64,000 nt of DNA from Dryobates pubescens (lineage: Eukaryota; Chordata; Aves; Piciformes; Picidae): the NCBI RefSeq assembly GCF_014839835.1, contig NC_071626.1, positions 558,001 through 622,000 of the forward strand. Reading direction: 5' to 3'. The notes beneath the pieces are model-generated. The model saw only the letters and a program-made list of their open reading frames with translations. It was not told the DNA's origin and searched no databases. Both the position numbers and the translations under genes were made by a program. Of the stretch, positions 9,955 to 20,762 are shown in pieces. The first letter of the stretch is position 1. The number at the start of each line of letters is the position of its first letter.

Positions 9955-12900
9955 GTGCGCCGGGCGGGAGGGAGGCGCCGGCGGCACCGGCCCGGCCCGG
10001 CCGCAAAGCGGGGGCAGCCAAGGAAGAGAGGTTTGGCTGCAGATCTTGAGCGGTAAAGGCTTCCGCAGGGCTGCCCTCGTGAACGCAGGAGGGTTGGTTG
10101 GGAGCCGTTTGAGTCCCGTCCCAGGCTTTTCCTGGCGAGGGCATCCAGAGGGCTGCTCTGGTCCTGCTGCGAGCTGGGAGTAGCCGCGGGAAGGAGTGAG
10201 GCCACTCCAGCCTGGCTGGGAGCAGCTGCAGCACAAGGCCTTGCCTTGTGGTTTGCTAGCAGAAGGGGACTGAGCACCGCACCAGTCAGAGCTGCCTCGG
10301 GAGGGAGGGAGGGGTGCTGGCTCCACAGGAGAGTATTCGGTGCAGACTCAGCCGGGACGTGGCTGCAGGGAAACGCTTGGAGCAGCCCTGTGCAAGGCCT
10401 GCCAGGAGCCTGGGCTAGCTGTGGGCAGGGATCTGTTGCAGACCTCCAGGCCGTTTATTTCTCTGCTGGTTCTGAGTGGAGCAGTGCTCAGCTGGCAGCA
10501 CTGAGTGCTGGGCACCAGCAAGCTTCTGCCAGCTTGCACTGCTCTGAGCACTGCTCTGAGCACTGCTCTGACTCCCAGCTCCCACTGCAAGCTGCTCACC
10601 ATCACAGAATTGGTTTGGTTGGAAAAGAGCTTTAAGGTCACCAAACCCAGCCAGGCTAGATGGTGAAGCTCTAACACAGACACCTCCAAGCCTCACAGCA
10701 TTGCACTGGGACCCTTCCACCTCACGGGCACTAGTGAAGGTGGAAGGCAAAGTCACCTCTGCCTTAAGAATGGCAAAGAGCAGGGGGGCTGCACAAGATT
10801 GCCTTTGCTGAAGGGCATTCCCCACCTCTCCCATCCTGAAGAAGCCAAGCACTGGGGGCCAGCAGTGTGATGTGCCATTCCAGGCTTAGAGAGGCCAGCT
10901 GTAGGGAGCAGGCAGCCAGATGAGAAGCAGGCAGTGATGGAGCCGTGCTGAGGGGTTACAATAATTGTCTTCTTTTCAGCCATTTAAAGTTCTGGCAACT
11001 GAAACTCTCAGTGGAAAAGCCTTGGAGGCAGACCTGGCCAGTGCCATCCCTACTGAGAAGGTGGATGGGACCTGCTGCTATGTCACTGCCTACAAAGGTA
11101 ACAAGAATGATCCATCTGCAGGCTCCCATGCTGAGCAGGAGCTGCTCTGGCACAGCTCTCACTCCTCTTGTGTGGTTTGTTGGATGAGTTCAGCCCTCAA
11201 GAGTCACCTTGAGCACAAGCAGTCACCATGACCGGCCCAGGTGCTTGCAGAGTGCCTGCTCAGTGGAGCTGCCTCACCCTCCTGTGGCTTCACTGCCACC
11301 AGCTGAGCAGCACAGAGGAATTCACACAGCTGGCTGCTTCCTCCTGCTCAGCTCAGAGAGCCACAGAGTGGGCTGGGTTGGAAGGGGCCTTGAAGATCCT
11401 CTCTGCAGCCCCTGGGCTGTGGGCAGGATTTAAGGCAGGGAAGGAATTCATGAGCTTCAGAGAGTGATCACCAAGGCTCCTCTGAGCACTGGGAGCTGTG
11501 TCAGGAAGGCTGTTTGTCTGCCTGGGGAGGAAGCAGAGGTGTGCAGGCCAGGGGGGAAGTGGCTGACTGCACCACTTGGTTTCTTGCCTTGAGCTGAAGT
11601 TGTAAGGAAGCTTTGGTTCAGCTGGGCAGGAGGCTGCAGACTGGGAGGTTCCTGGAGAGTGAGTGGTTGAAGTGCTGTGTCTGGACACCAGCTGCCTGCA
11701 GTGGCAGTTGGCTCCTGGCCTGTGGCTGGCTGGGGCAGCCTGCAGGCTGTGCCTCTGAGCTGCTGCTTCTCTCCCCCTGGCTCCTGCAGGGAAGCCCTGC
11801 CTGTGGGCCCGGCTGGACCGCAGACCCTCCAAGCAGGCTGAGAAGAGGTTTAGACGCTGCCTGTGTGCACTGGATGGCTGCAGAGGTCAGTGAGGCCTCC
11901 CCTGGAGCTGCTGATCAGCTCTGGCCTAGCACAGGGGCTGCCAGTGCTCACAGAATCACAGTTTGGGGTTGGGAAAGCTCTCTGAGCTCATCCAGCCCAA
12001 CATCAGCCCAACCCCACCGTGGCCACCAAGCCCTGGCCCCAGCTGCCATGGCCACAGGCTTCTGGAACCCCTCCAGGCATGGGGACTCCACCACCTCCCT
12101 GGGCAGCTTCTGCCAGTCCCTGACCACTCTGGCAGCAAAGACATTTCTCCTCCTCTCCAACCTAAGCCTCTGCCTGCTGCTGCAGTTTCTGTACTGTCAC
12201 CCTTGCCTCTGAGAGGACTTGAACCTGGAACTGCTGGGGGAGAGGCCTACAGCAGCTAAGGCAGTGGTGGGAACAGGGACTTCCATTTGTGGGTGCTGAA
12301 CTTCTGAGGGCCCAGCTGAGTGGTCACAGGTCCATGGGGCCTGATGGAAGTGGAACCTGCAGATGGGAAGGTTGGAAGGGACCTTGAAGATCATCCAGCT
12401 CCCACTCCCCTGCCATGGGCAGGGACACCTCCCACCAGCCCAGCTGGCTGAGGGCTCCATCCAGGCTGGCCTTGGACACCCCCAGGGAGGGGATGTTTGT
12501 GAAAGCAGGGTGGGATCAGAATCCTTGCCCTGAAAGAGAGTGGAGGGGTAAGGTGGGCTCAGCCACAAGCTCAGTGTCCCATTTCTGTGTCCAGAGTTTG
12601 TTTGGAATGTTGAAGAGGATTTCAAGCCTGTTCCAGACACCTGGATTCCAGCCAAGGACATTGAGTTCTCTAATGGCAACCCTTTGCCTGATGAGAATGG
12701 CCACATGCCAGGTACCTGTGGGGAGGTGGGAGTGGGGGCTGCACTGCTGGTGTGACCTAGGTTGCTTGAGGGGCTGGCAGCAGTGGCTAACACCTGCAGC
12801 GAGCTCTGGGCCTGTCCTGCCCTGCTTTGCTCCCCTGATCCCCAGTGGCAGCCCTTCAGCTGGAGGCATGGGGGGCTGGTGTCCTCCCTGCCATAGCACA

Positions 12901-14271
12901 CAGTCCCTGTGGCTGGCTGCAGGGCTCTCAGTGCTGTGCTCACTGCAGTGTCCTGCCCTAGGCTGGGTGCCTGTGGAGCAGCACAGCAAGCAGCACTGCT
13001 GGCACTGCTCTGCCGTCAGCTACGAGGCTGGGGTGGCTCTGGTGCTGAGGCGCCACACGGAGCCAGGCCTGCTGGAGATCAGCCCTGTGCCCCTGGCAGA
13101 GCTGCTGGAGCAGACCCTGGAGCTGATTGGGACCAACATCAACACCAATCCCTATGGTGAGTTTGCAGGGGCTGCTCTGAAAGGCTTCTGGGTGCTGGCA
13201 GCTCGCAATGAGCACTCTGCAGCTCCCAGCTGCAGCCCCAGGCTTCTGAGGCAGGAGAGGCTGCAGCTCTCCCCCAGCCAGCAGGAAGGGTTTGCCTTGT
13301 TTCCCTAACACAGGCTTGGGAAGCAAGAAGCAACCAATTCACCTTCTGGTGCCACATGGAGCTTTTGAGATCAGGAACCCCCCTGCTCTGAAACACAAGG
13401 CCATCCTCTCCTGGTTCGAGGGCTGCAGCGAGGGCAAAGTGGAAGGCATTGTGTGGCACTGCCAGGATGGCAGCCTGATCAAGGTGAGGCTGGATGGGGC
13501 CTGGGGCAGCCTGGGCTGGTGGGGGGGTCCCTGCCCCTGGCAGGAGGCTGGAGCTGGATGGGCTTTAGGTCCCTCCCAACCCATTCTGTGACTCCATGAC
13601 AGATAATCATTGATGATGTCAGCCCCTGTCCTGGCTCCCAGCTTCTTCAGTGGGCACTGCAGGGTGAGAGCAGAACGTTGCTGCCAGGGCAGCACTGAGC
13701 TTTGCCATTGCCTCCAGGGGGCTTCAAGGAATTCATCAATGATCAGCTGTGGCCCTGGCACTGGGGGCCATGCTGCAGGGGCCAGGGTGGTGCTGCTGGT
13801 TGGACTGGATGGTCTCAGGGGGCTTTGCCAACCCAAGGAGCTCTGTGGCTGATGAGTTGCCCCTGTCCAGCAGCCCCCAGCCTCGATGGGACCTGAGGGA
13901 TTCCCTCTGGGAGCGCTGGCTGACAGAGCAAGCACTGCTGCTGGGGCTGGAACTGAGGAGCCTGCAGGAGCTCTGGGGCTGTGCTTCACCTCTGGCAGAG
14001 GGCCCCAGCTGCACAGGCTCCAGGTGCCCCAGGCTGGCAGCTCCTGGGCTCTCAGCTCTGAGCTCTCTCCCTCTCGCTGCAGCTCCATCGCCACCACCTG
14101 GGCTTGCGCTGGCCCCTGGCAGAGCCTCAGCTCAGCTCCCAGCCTGTGGTCATCTCCTTCCACACACCTGAGCACCACTTCGACCTGGAACCAAAGAGTT
14201 TGTTTCACCATTTTGCCAAGCTGGATGGGCACAGATTTGACAGGCTCCAGGACATCAAGTTTGATGCTTGA
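9865..14271 (+). CDS. RLIG1: RNA ligase 1 (C12orf29), complete, seven exons
   Basis: Exons 9865-9954, 10980-11097, 11790-11885, 12595-12711, 12962-13156, 13314-13483 and 14083-14271 join into 324 codons plus TGA; human RLIG1 has 325. The product is a 5'-3' RNA ligase that uses ATP through a covalent lysine-AMP step and protects RNA under oxidative stress. Motif I KVDGT sits at residues 57-61, so Lys57, the known nucleophile, is kept; Arg77 in LWARLD and the EGIVWH motif (249-254) followed by Lys262 are also present. All introns are GT-AG and phases agree throughout. The start is the first ATG in the CpG island, in the family's conserved N-terminal context. Introns carry several CR1 pieces. 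No break is seen, so it looks functional. Confidence 0.97.
10598..10670 (-). repeat. CR1 LINE extreme 3' end
   Basis: Antisense tail CACAGAATTGGTTTGGTTGG in RLIG1 intron 1. Confidence 0.75.
10980..11097 (+). CDS. RLIG1: RLIG1 exon 2, nucleophile motif
   Basis: Acceptor TTTTCAG, donor GTAACA. It encodes [20 protein letters not shown] and then [24 protein letters not shown] is the nucleotidyltransferase motif I carrying the AMP-accepting lysine. Confidence 0.97.
11358..11430 (-). repeat. CR1 LINE extreme 3' end
   Basis: Antisense tail CACAGAGTGGGCTGGGTTGG in RLIG1 intron 2. Confidence 0.7.
11790..11885 (+). CDS. RLIG1: RLIG1 exon 3
   Basis: Acceptor CTCCTGCAG, donor GTCAGT, phases 1 to 1. 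It encodes [20 protein letters not shown] and an arginine- and cysteine-rich tail that is less like the human sequence than the other exons. Arg77 lies in LWARLD. Confidence 0.93.
11948..12190 (-). repeat. CR1 LINE 3' end
   Basis: Antisense copy in RLIG1 intron 3, same subfamily as the one at 1430-1690. Confidence 0.9.
12367..12495 (-). repeat. CR1 LINE 3' end
   Basis: Antisense tail in RLIG1 intron 3, about 100 bases before exon 4. Confidence 0.85.
12595..12711 (+). CDS. RLIG1: RLIG1 exon 4
   Basis: Acceptor TGTCCAG, donor GTACCT. It encodes [20 protein letters not shown] and then [18 protein letters not shown], nearly the human sequence. Confidence 0.95.
12962..13156 (+). CDS. RLIG1: RLIG1 exon 5
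   Basis: Acceptor GCCCTAG, donor GTGAGT. 64 full codons including [18 protein letters not shown], strongly conserved with human. Confidence 0.96.
13314..13483 (+). CDS. RLIG1: RLIG1 exon 6
   Basis: Acceptor ACACAG, donor GTGAGG, ends in phase 0. It encodes [20 protein letters not shown] and onward to [15 protein letters not shown], carrying a ligase core motif. The donor abuts a CR1 fragment. Confidence 0.96.
13486..13602 (+). repeat. CR1 LINE 3' end at an RLIG1 splice donor
   Basis: GAGGCTGGATGGGGCCTGGG begins two bases after the exon 6 boundary, so most of the donor context is CR1-like. Confidence 0.8.
13750..13855 (+). repeat. CR1 LINE 3' end
   Basis: Sense tail GGTTGGACTGGATGGTCTCA in RLIG1 intron 6. 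Confidence 0.75.
14083..14271 (+). CDS. RLIG1: RLIG1 exon 7, C-terminus
   Basis: Acceptor CGCTGCAG, 62 codons plus TGA. It begins [11 protein letters not shown] and ends LQDIKFDA, matching the human ends VHRHHLGLCWP and LKDIIFDV. Confidence 0.95.
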   Translation, partial: LHRHHLGLRWPLAEPQLSSQPVVISFHTPEHHFDLEPKSLFHHFAKLDGHRFDRLQDIKFDA

Positions 14272-14877
14272 AATCCTCTTCCTCCTCTCAGTGTTTGCTG
14301 CCTTCCTCTCCCTCCAGTCTCCCCTGGAGCCCTGCAGGTTGTCTCCCAGCTTGGGCAGCAGCCAGGTGCTTGCTGCCAGACCTCCCTCAAGGACTAACTT
14401 CAGTCTCAACCCTTTCCTGGGAGCTGTGAGGATGCAGAGCCAAACCTGCTGCCTCTCACTGGCTGGCCCTGATGCCTCAGCTGAGGAAGGCAAGCAGCTG
14501 CTCAAGGTCCTGGCTTGCCCTGCTGTCAGCAGTCACAGTGCACTGGGCCCTGGGGGCTCAGGCTGAGGCTCTGCCTGGGTTTAACAGCAGAGGGAAGCTT
14601 TCAGGTGGGACCAGAAACAGGCCTGGAACTGGATCAGTTTTTGTACAGTTGTAAGAGTTCCCTTTGGAGGGAAGCCTCTCCCCTGTGTTGTTGTGCTGCC
14701 ACTCCAAAGCCTCACTGAGCTGCAGCCCTGCTGCTCTGGGACAGAGTGAGCAAAGGGTGAAAGGTGTCCTGGTTCTGCTCTGCAGATCCTTGGGGGTTGG
14801 AGGCATGACCTGGCCTTTGATGGCAGCTCAGTGAGGAAGCTTCATCAAGGGCACATGCAGTAAGGGGGTGTAGAAAC
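14272..14877 (+). other. RLIG1: RLIG1 3' untranslated region
   Basis: About 600 bases between the stop codon and the polyA signal. No CR1 or other repeat is recognised in it. Confidence 0.7.
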
Positions 14878-14883
14878 AATAAA
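14878..14883 (+). terminator. RLIG1: PolyA signal AATAAA for RLIG1
   Basis: Canonical AATAAA about 610 bases after the stop codon, followed by GT-rich sequence, as expected for cleavage and polyadenylation just downstream. Confidence 0.75.
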
Positions 14884-15009
14884 GGTGAGAATGGATGCTT
14901 GGAGTTGGCTTTGTCTGATCTGGGCTGGAGCAGGGGGCAGCCAGCTCCAGCAGAGCACCACCAGTGTGGCTGAGCAGCTCTGCAGCTGCACTGCTTTGTC
15001 CTTGGGTCT

Positions 15010-15345
15010 TCAAGAATGGGTTGGGTGGGAAGCACCTTAAAGCTCAGCCAGCTCCAGCCCCCTGCCATGAGCAGGGACACCTCCCACCAGCACAGGCTCC
15101 TCAGGGCCTCATCCAGCCTGGCCTTCAGCACCCCCAGGAAGGAGGCAGCCACAGCCTCCCTGGGCAGCCTGTGCCAGAGTCTCACCACCCTCACTGGAAA
15201 GAATCTCTTCCTCCTCTCCAGTCTCAGTCTCCCCTCTCCCAGCTCCAAGCCATTGTCCCTGGGCCTGGCACTCCCAGCCCTTGTCACAGGTCACTCCCCA
15301 GCTCTCCTGGAGCCCTTCAGCTGCTGGAAGGCTCTTTAAGGTCTC
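15010..15345 (-). repeat. CR1 LINE 3' end
   Basis: Long antisense copy with CAGCCTCCCTGGGCAGCCTG and TCTCCAGTCTCAGTCTCCCC. Confidence 0.92.
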
Positions 15346-15759
15346 CAGAGAAGAAATGAGAAGCTGGAAGCTGCTTCAGGTGCACAGTGCCAGGCTCCAT
15401 CTCTGGAGTGCTTCTAAATGTGATTTGTCTCCAGAGGTAGAGTTCCAAGTGCAGGAACTCTGCCCTGTGCACAGTAGCATCTGTGAGGCTTCTCAGAGCC
15501 TGCAGCCAAGAGGCCAGGCTGGGAACAGGCATGAGGGTCCTCTTTGGGATGGCAAAGTCAAGCCCCCAGAAGACCTGGCAGGGAGAAGGAAAGCCCTGCA
15601 GCCCCCCCACTCTGCAGAGCAAGCAGGGTGCCCCCAGAGTGCCTGCAGGGTACCTGCAGGGTGCCCCCAGCCAGGCTGCTGCTGCCCCCACCCCGGGAGG
15701 GGGGCTGCCACCCCATCAGGCTGTGCTGCCATTCACTGAGACCTGGGCTGGCTCAGGAA
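15346..15759. other. Unassigned spacer
   Basis: No gene; a short doubled CTGCAGGGTACCTGCAGGGT-type motif at about 15640-15665. Confidence 0.4.
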
Positions 15760-16195
15760 CCCCAAGAGGATCAAGAAGTGAAGAGTCCTGCAGCTGGGGA
15801 GGAACTACCCCAGGCAGCAGCACAGGTGAGGAGCTGCCCTGCTGGAAAGCAGCTCCAGGGAGAAGGACCTTGGGATCCTGGTGGACAGCAAGTTCTGCAT
15901 GGCACAGCAATGTGCCCCTGGGCCAAGGGCATCCTGGGGGGCAGCAAGGACTGTGGCCAGCAGGGCTGGGGAGGGTCTGCTGCCCCTCTGCTCTGCCCTG
16001 CTGAGACCTCACCTGCAGTACTGTGTCCAGTTCTGGGCTCCCCAGGCTAAGAGGCACAGGGAGCTGCTGGGGAGAGTCCAAGGGAGGCTGTGAGGCTGCT
16101 GAGGGGCCTGGAACCATCTGTGTGATGAGGGGAGGCTGAGCCCTGGGGCTGGTTAGCCTGGGGAAGGCCGAGAGGGTCACTTCCTAACAGCAGTG
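15760..16195 (+). repeat. CR1 LINE, region upstream of the 3' end
   Basis: Sense segment with AGAAGGACCTTGGGATCCTG and GACCTCACCTGCAGTACTGT; the usual tail is absent. Confidence 0.85.
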
Positions 16196-16274
16196 AGGAA
16201 CAAGTTCTGTGTCCCTCTACACTGCAGGCAGTGGCCATGGTTAGAAGAGGACCTTCCAGGCAGCACCTCAGGTG

Positions 16275-16593
16275 CTGCACAGGGCAGGCTGTTTGTGTGA
16301 GCCGGGAAGCAGGCAGCTGAATCCTGCGATCCTGCGATCCCGCGATCCCGCACCCAGCGCCCTGCGCCGCCTGCCTGTGGTGAGCTCCTCTGGCCGCTGG
16401 GTGGCGCCAGCAGCCTGCCTGATGCTGCGCTGTGCAGGCGCCGCAGGGCGCTGCTGGAGGTGCAGCTCTGCCCTGCTGCTTCTCTCCTGAGGAACATTTT
16501 CCTTCCTCGGGGGGGGCAAAGTGATTGACAGAGACAGAGGAGGGAGCCCCCAGAAGGAGCTCCAGCCCTGCCCCGGGCAGTGTGCGGAGCTGG
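16275..16593 (-). repeat. Inverted-duplication unit, copy B (319 bp, unidentified)
   Basis: Reverse-complement partner of 2073-2391, equal in length. The flanks differ immediately on both sides. Together the copies bracket RLIG1. Confidence 0.85.
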
Positions 16594-19500
16594 AGGGTCG
16601 AGCTGGAAGGTAGGGAAGGCACAAGTGGAAGGAATGGGCAGCAGTGGAGACAGAAGCAGCAAACCAAAGGCAGTTCCTTTTCCCACAGCACATCCTTCAG
16701 CTGTGGAAGCCTCTGCCACAGGATGGTGTGGAGGCCAAGTCCAAGAGTGTCCAGCATGGGCTCTGACACAGTGCTGAGGGGCAGCTGCATTGGCACCTCT
16801 CACACTGGCCCAGGCCCACAGGCACAGCTCCTGCACCCAGCACCCCCAGGCTCCTTCTTCAGGGCTGCTCTGCACCCAGCCTGGGTGAATGCAACCTTCC
16901 CAAGGCATCTCCTTTGGAAGGGCCAGAAATCCCCTGGGAAAGCAAGCAGCAGGAGGGGTGGTGCTGGGGGCTGGTGCTGGGTTTGTAACTCGGCACAAGC
17001 CATGGGTTTGCAAAGCCACTTCCTGCCAACAGAGTCAAAGCCTGGGTTGCCTCCTGCCCCTCACAGCCCAGCTGGCTCCCCCTTGGCAGCACAGCCTTTC
17101 AGCCCTGGCTGAAGAGCTTTAGGTGGGGGCAGGGGCGGAGGGGCTGTCCCTGTGGCAGGAAGTGGCTGCCAGGATCAGGGCCCAGCCATTGCCCCTGGGG
17201 GCAGCTGCCTCCAACTGCTTCTGTGCAACCATTTCCTCCAGGCCTCTCCAGGGCTCTGTGCAAAGCTGGCCGAGAGCAAATGTTTACTGTCCCACATCTC
17301 CTCTGGCCTCACAGTCAGACTGCAGCTGAAATCTCTCTCTGAAGCCCTCACTTCCTCCTCAGCTCCCTGGCATTTGCCTAGCTGATCAGGAGTCGTTTCC
17401 AGAGGAAGTGAGGGCTGGGCCCCGAGCTCCTCAGCCTGCTGGGGGCAGCCCTTGGCGGCCTTCAGAGGGCTTCACCTTGAAGCCTGTTCCCTGCTGCTCA
17501 GAGGGAATGCCCCAAGTGCAAGGAGGTTGGTTAGCTGCCCCCAGAGGAAAGCAGCCAAAAGGAAGGAAGTGTTGGGCCCTGCTGTCACAGGCTGGGAGAG
17601 GCCTTCCCTGCCTGGCCACAGGAAGTTTGCTGCATGGCAGCTTTACAAATGGAGAGCCACACAAAGCTGTTTGGGTTCCCTGGTTCTGGATCATCCTCAG
17701 CTGCAGCCATCAAACAGCTGTGTGAGCCCACCAGAAGCTGCAAGTCAGCTCAGCTGCCCTGCAGCATGCAGAGGAGCTCACTCCCCTGCTCTTGGTACTG
17801 CACAGCCCAGGGAGGGAGGCACTGCAAAGCCTGAGCAGATGACCAAGTCTCCATCAGAGGCCTTTGAGCCCTGCTGTTAAATGCAGAGGAACTCCAGCAG
17901 AGCCAAGTCTGAGCAGGGCTGCAGGGCTGCAAGTGGAGTGGTCAGGCTGCTTCTCTGAGGGGCAGCCTGAAGGCAGAGCTCTTCTCTCTGCTGGGACCAT
18001 GTGAAGTTTGCTGCTCTGCAGGGAATGTTCCTAGAGAGAGGAAGAAGGAAATTAACCTCCAGAGGGACTGTCAGAGAGCCAGGCAGAGAGCTTGGGAGAA
18101 CTTGGAGGCAGCCCCACTTGACCCCTTTGGCCAGCTGGCCAGCTGCAGGAGGGCACATGAGGGGAAGAGGCTGGGCTGAGCTCCCAAGGCCCTGCCTCAT
18201 GGCTCTGCCTAGTGTCTCCAAGTCCTCTCTCCCAGAGGTTAAAAGCAAGCAGGACAGAGATGGATGTGCTTGCAGACCCAGCCTGCTGCTGCCAGTAATA
18301 AACCATTCCCATGTTGCCTCTTTTCCCAGAGTGCTGCTGGGGTACTGCTCTGCAGCTCAGGACTTCAGCAGCAGTGAGGTTCAGCTTTGACCTTTCACAT
18401 TTTTTATGTGGAAGAATTAGTCAGGGAGAAAAAAGAATCCCCTGCCTGCCTGCCTGCCCTGCTTGCTGGTGAGGGCTCCCTCAGCATTGCCCTCTCAGCC
18501 TCTGCCAGGAGTTTGCTTAGCTCTGGAAGGAGCCTCCCACCCTCCCTCCCAACTCACCTCCTGGCTTTCCCTCAAGCCTTGGCTTTCAACCCCCCTGCAG
18601 TAGAGAGACCCCAGCAGGGGTAAGGGAGCTTTGCTCTGGCCAGGCTCTAGCTCCTGAGGAAAGCTGACCCCCAGAGCTGCCTGCCAAGGAGCCTCCTGGT
18701 TCTGTGAAGCCCTGGTGGCTCTGCAGGTACTTTGTAGGAGACAAAGTTCTGCCTCGTGCCATCAGCTGCCAGCCTGCGGCAGCCACCTGCTGCAGAAGGC
18801 CATCCGAGGGCCAGGCCCTGGGAGGCTTTGGCTGGAGCCACTCCTGTGCTGGGCAAGCAAAGCTCCAGGCACGCTGGGGATTTGTGCCTGGAGGCACAAG
18901 CTGATTGCTGCTGGTGGAAGGAACAATGACATTCCTCCAAGCCCCAGCAGCAGAGTACCAAGCAGGGGAACTGTAAGGGAAAGGGCAGCAGAGGCTGCTG
19001 GAGGCAGGACTCAGCTGGCAGCCTCAGTGCATTGTGCTCCTGCAGCACATCACCCCTGGGAGGGGGCTCCCAGCCTCCCCCCTGCACAGTCACACAACAG
19101 ACAGGCAGAGAGGAGCAGTCCTTGCTCAAAGCACTCTGCAGTGGCTGAAGCTGCCCTCCCCAGCTGCCTGCTGCCCTTCTCATCCTCAGCCACAAGGAAA
19201 CAGAGCTCTGGCTGAACTGAGACTGGAAGGAACCCCAGCAGTGCCAGTGGTGGAACAGAACCCAAGTGAAGGCAGCCCTGCCTGTGGCTTCCTCATCGAG
19301 GTGGCAGTGAAAGGCTCTGAAATTGGCCAACAACGCCTGGGAGGGCTTGCAGCAGCAAGGGGAAGCTCAGCCAGGCCAGCTGTGTGAGGACAGCCCAAAG
19401 GCCAGGACTGCCCAGGCAGTGGTGACCAAAGCAAAGCACAGGTTCCTGGCACAGGGAGCAGAGGCAGCAAGCTGGGCTGGATGTGCCTGGTGGTTTCTTC

Positions 19501-20204
19501 TCTTGCTCCTTGTGCTGCCACTGCAGGCAAGGAAGGAACACACAGGAGTGAGGGAGAAAGCCAACAGACAGAGAGAAGGATGAGACAGGGCAGGGGGTGA
19601 GCTGTGAGAAGAGGAGGCACTGGTTATGAGAAAAGTGAACAGCAAGGGGGGAAATATCTGTGCAGGGAGGGAGGAGAAAGCAAGGTGAGAGCAGGGAAGC
19701 CAGAAGAGGAGAGAGCCTGCCTCAGCAGGCAGACACCCAGCCCCAAAGGGACAGAGCCAGAGCAGCACTGGCCCTGCTGGCCAGGAGGGCACTTGCTGGT
19801 AATGCACATCCTGGCTCTGTCCAGAAGGATCCTCTGGCAAGGGAAGGAGCAGTCACTTCAGTCAGGTGCTGCTGGCAGCTGCCTCTTCACTCAGCAGTTG
19901 CAGGCAAGCTTTGCAAGCATCAGCTGGAGGTCAAATACTGCCCAGGGAGCACCCCCAGGAGCATTCCCTGCAGCACTCAGCTCTCTTGGAGAAGTTTCCA
20001 GAGCAGAAAACAAGACAGAAAGGGGAAAGAACTCAAAGTTCTGCAGCTCATGCACTGCCTGCCACCACCACTGTAGATCCTGCTGGTTCCAGCTGCCTGG
20101 GAGCCCCCAGCTCCCCCACCCCCTGCTCTCTCACCCTTTGTGTCTCCACCCCTGATCACTGCTGCTCCAAGCAGGCTCTGGAGGGGCTGAGCCTCTGGCT
20201 TAGG
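16594..20204. other. Repeat-poor 3.6-kb intergenic stretch
   Basis: No CR1 and no exon is seen, in contrast to the rest of the window. Several ETS-type GGAAGT cores cluster at about 17,157-17,628, two of them in a 15-bp inverted repeat (17343-17357 and 17402-17416). It may be regulatory or an undetected non-coding transcript. Confidence 0.4.
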
Positions 20205-20762
20205 AGCTGGCTGATGGCCAAGGAGTGGTGGGGAATGGAGATGCCTCCAGCTGGCTGCCAGGCACCAGTGGTGCTGCCCAGGGCTCAGTGCTGGGCCAGC
20301 TCTGTTGAACATCTTCACCAATGGCCTGGCAGCCTCAGCCAGGCTCTGCAGAGGGACCTGGCCAGGCTGCATCCATGAGCCAGGGGCAGTGGTGTGAGGG
20401 TCAGCAAGGCCAAGTGCTGGGTGCTGCACTTGGGGCACAACCACCCAGGAAGGCTGCAGGCTGGGGGCAGAGAGGCTGGAAAGTGCCCAGCAGGAAAGGA
20501 CCTGGGGGTGCTGGGTGGCAGCAGCTGAACAGGAGCCAGCAGAAAGGTCAGGCTGCAGGTGAGGAAAAACTTTCCTTGCTGCAGGAGTGGTCAGGGACTG
20601 GCAGAGGCTGCCCAGGGAGGTGGTGGAGTCCCCTCCCTGGAGGTGTTCAGAGCCCTGTGGCCATGGCAGCTGGGGCCAGGGCTTGGTGGCCGTGGTGGAG
20701 CTGGGTTGATGCTGGACTGGGTGATCTGGGAGAGCTTTCCCAGCCCAAACACTTCCAGGAGC
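20205..20762 (+). repeat. CR1 LINE, end of reverse transcriptase region to 3' end
   Basis: Starts in decayed sequence resembling the QGSVLGP reverse-transcriptase motif and continues through the 3' untranslated part to the tail; an internal deletion joins the two. Confidence 0.88.

Noticed and set aside
13339-14505. 388-codon minus-strand open frame
   Set aside because: It is antisense to RLIG1 exons 6-7 and the intron between them; the sense exons are well supported.
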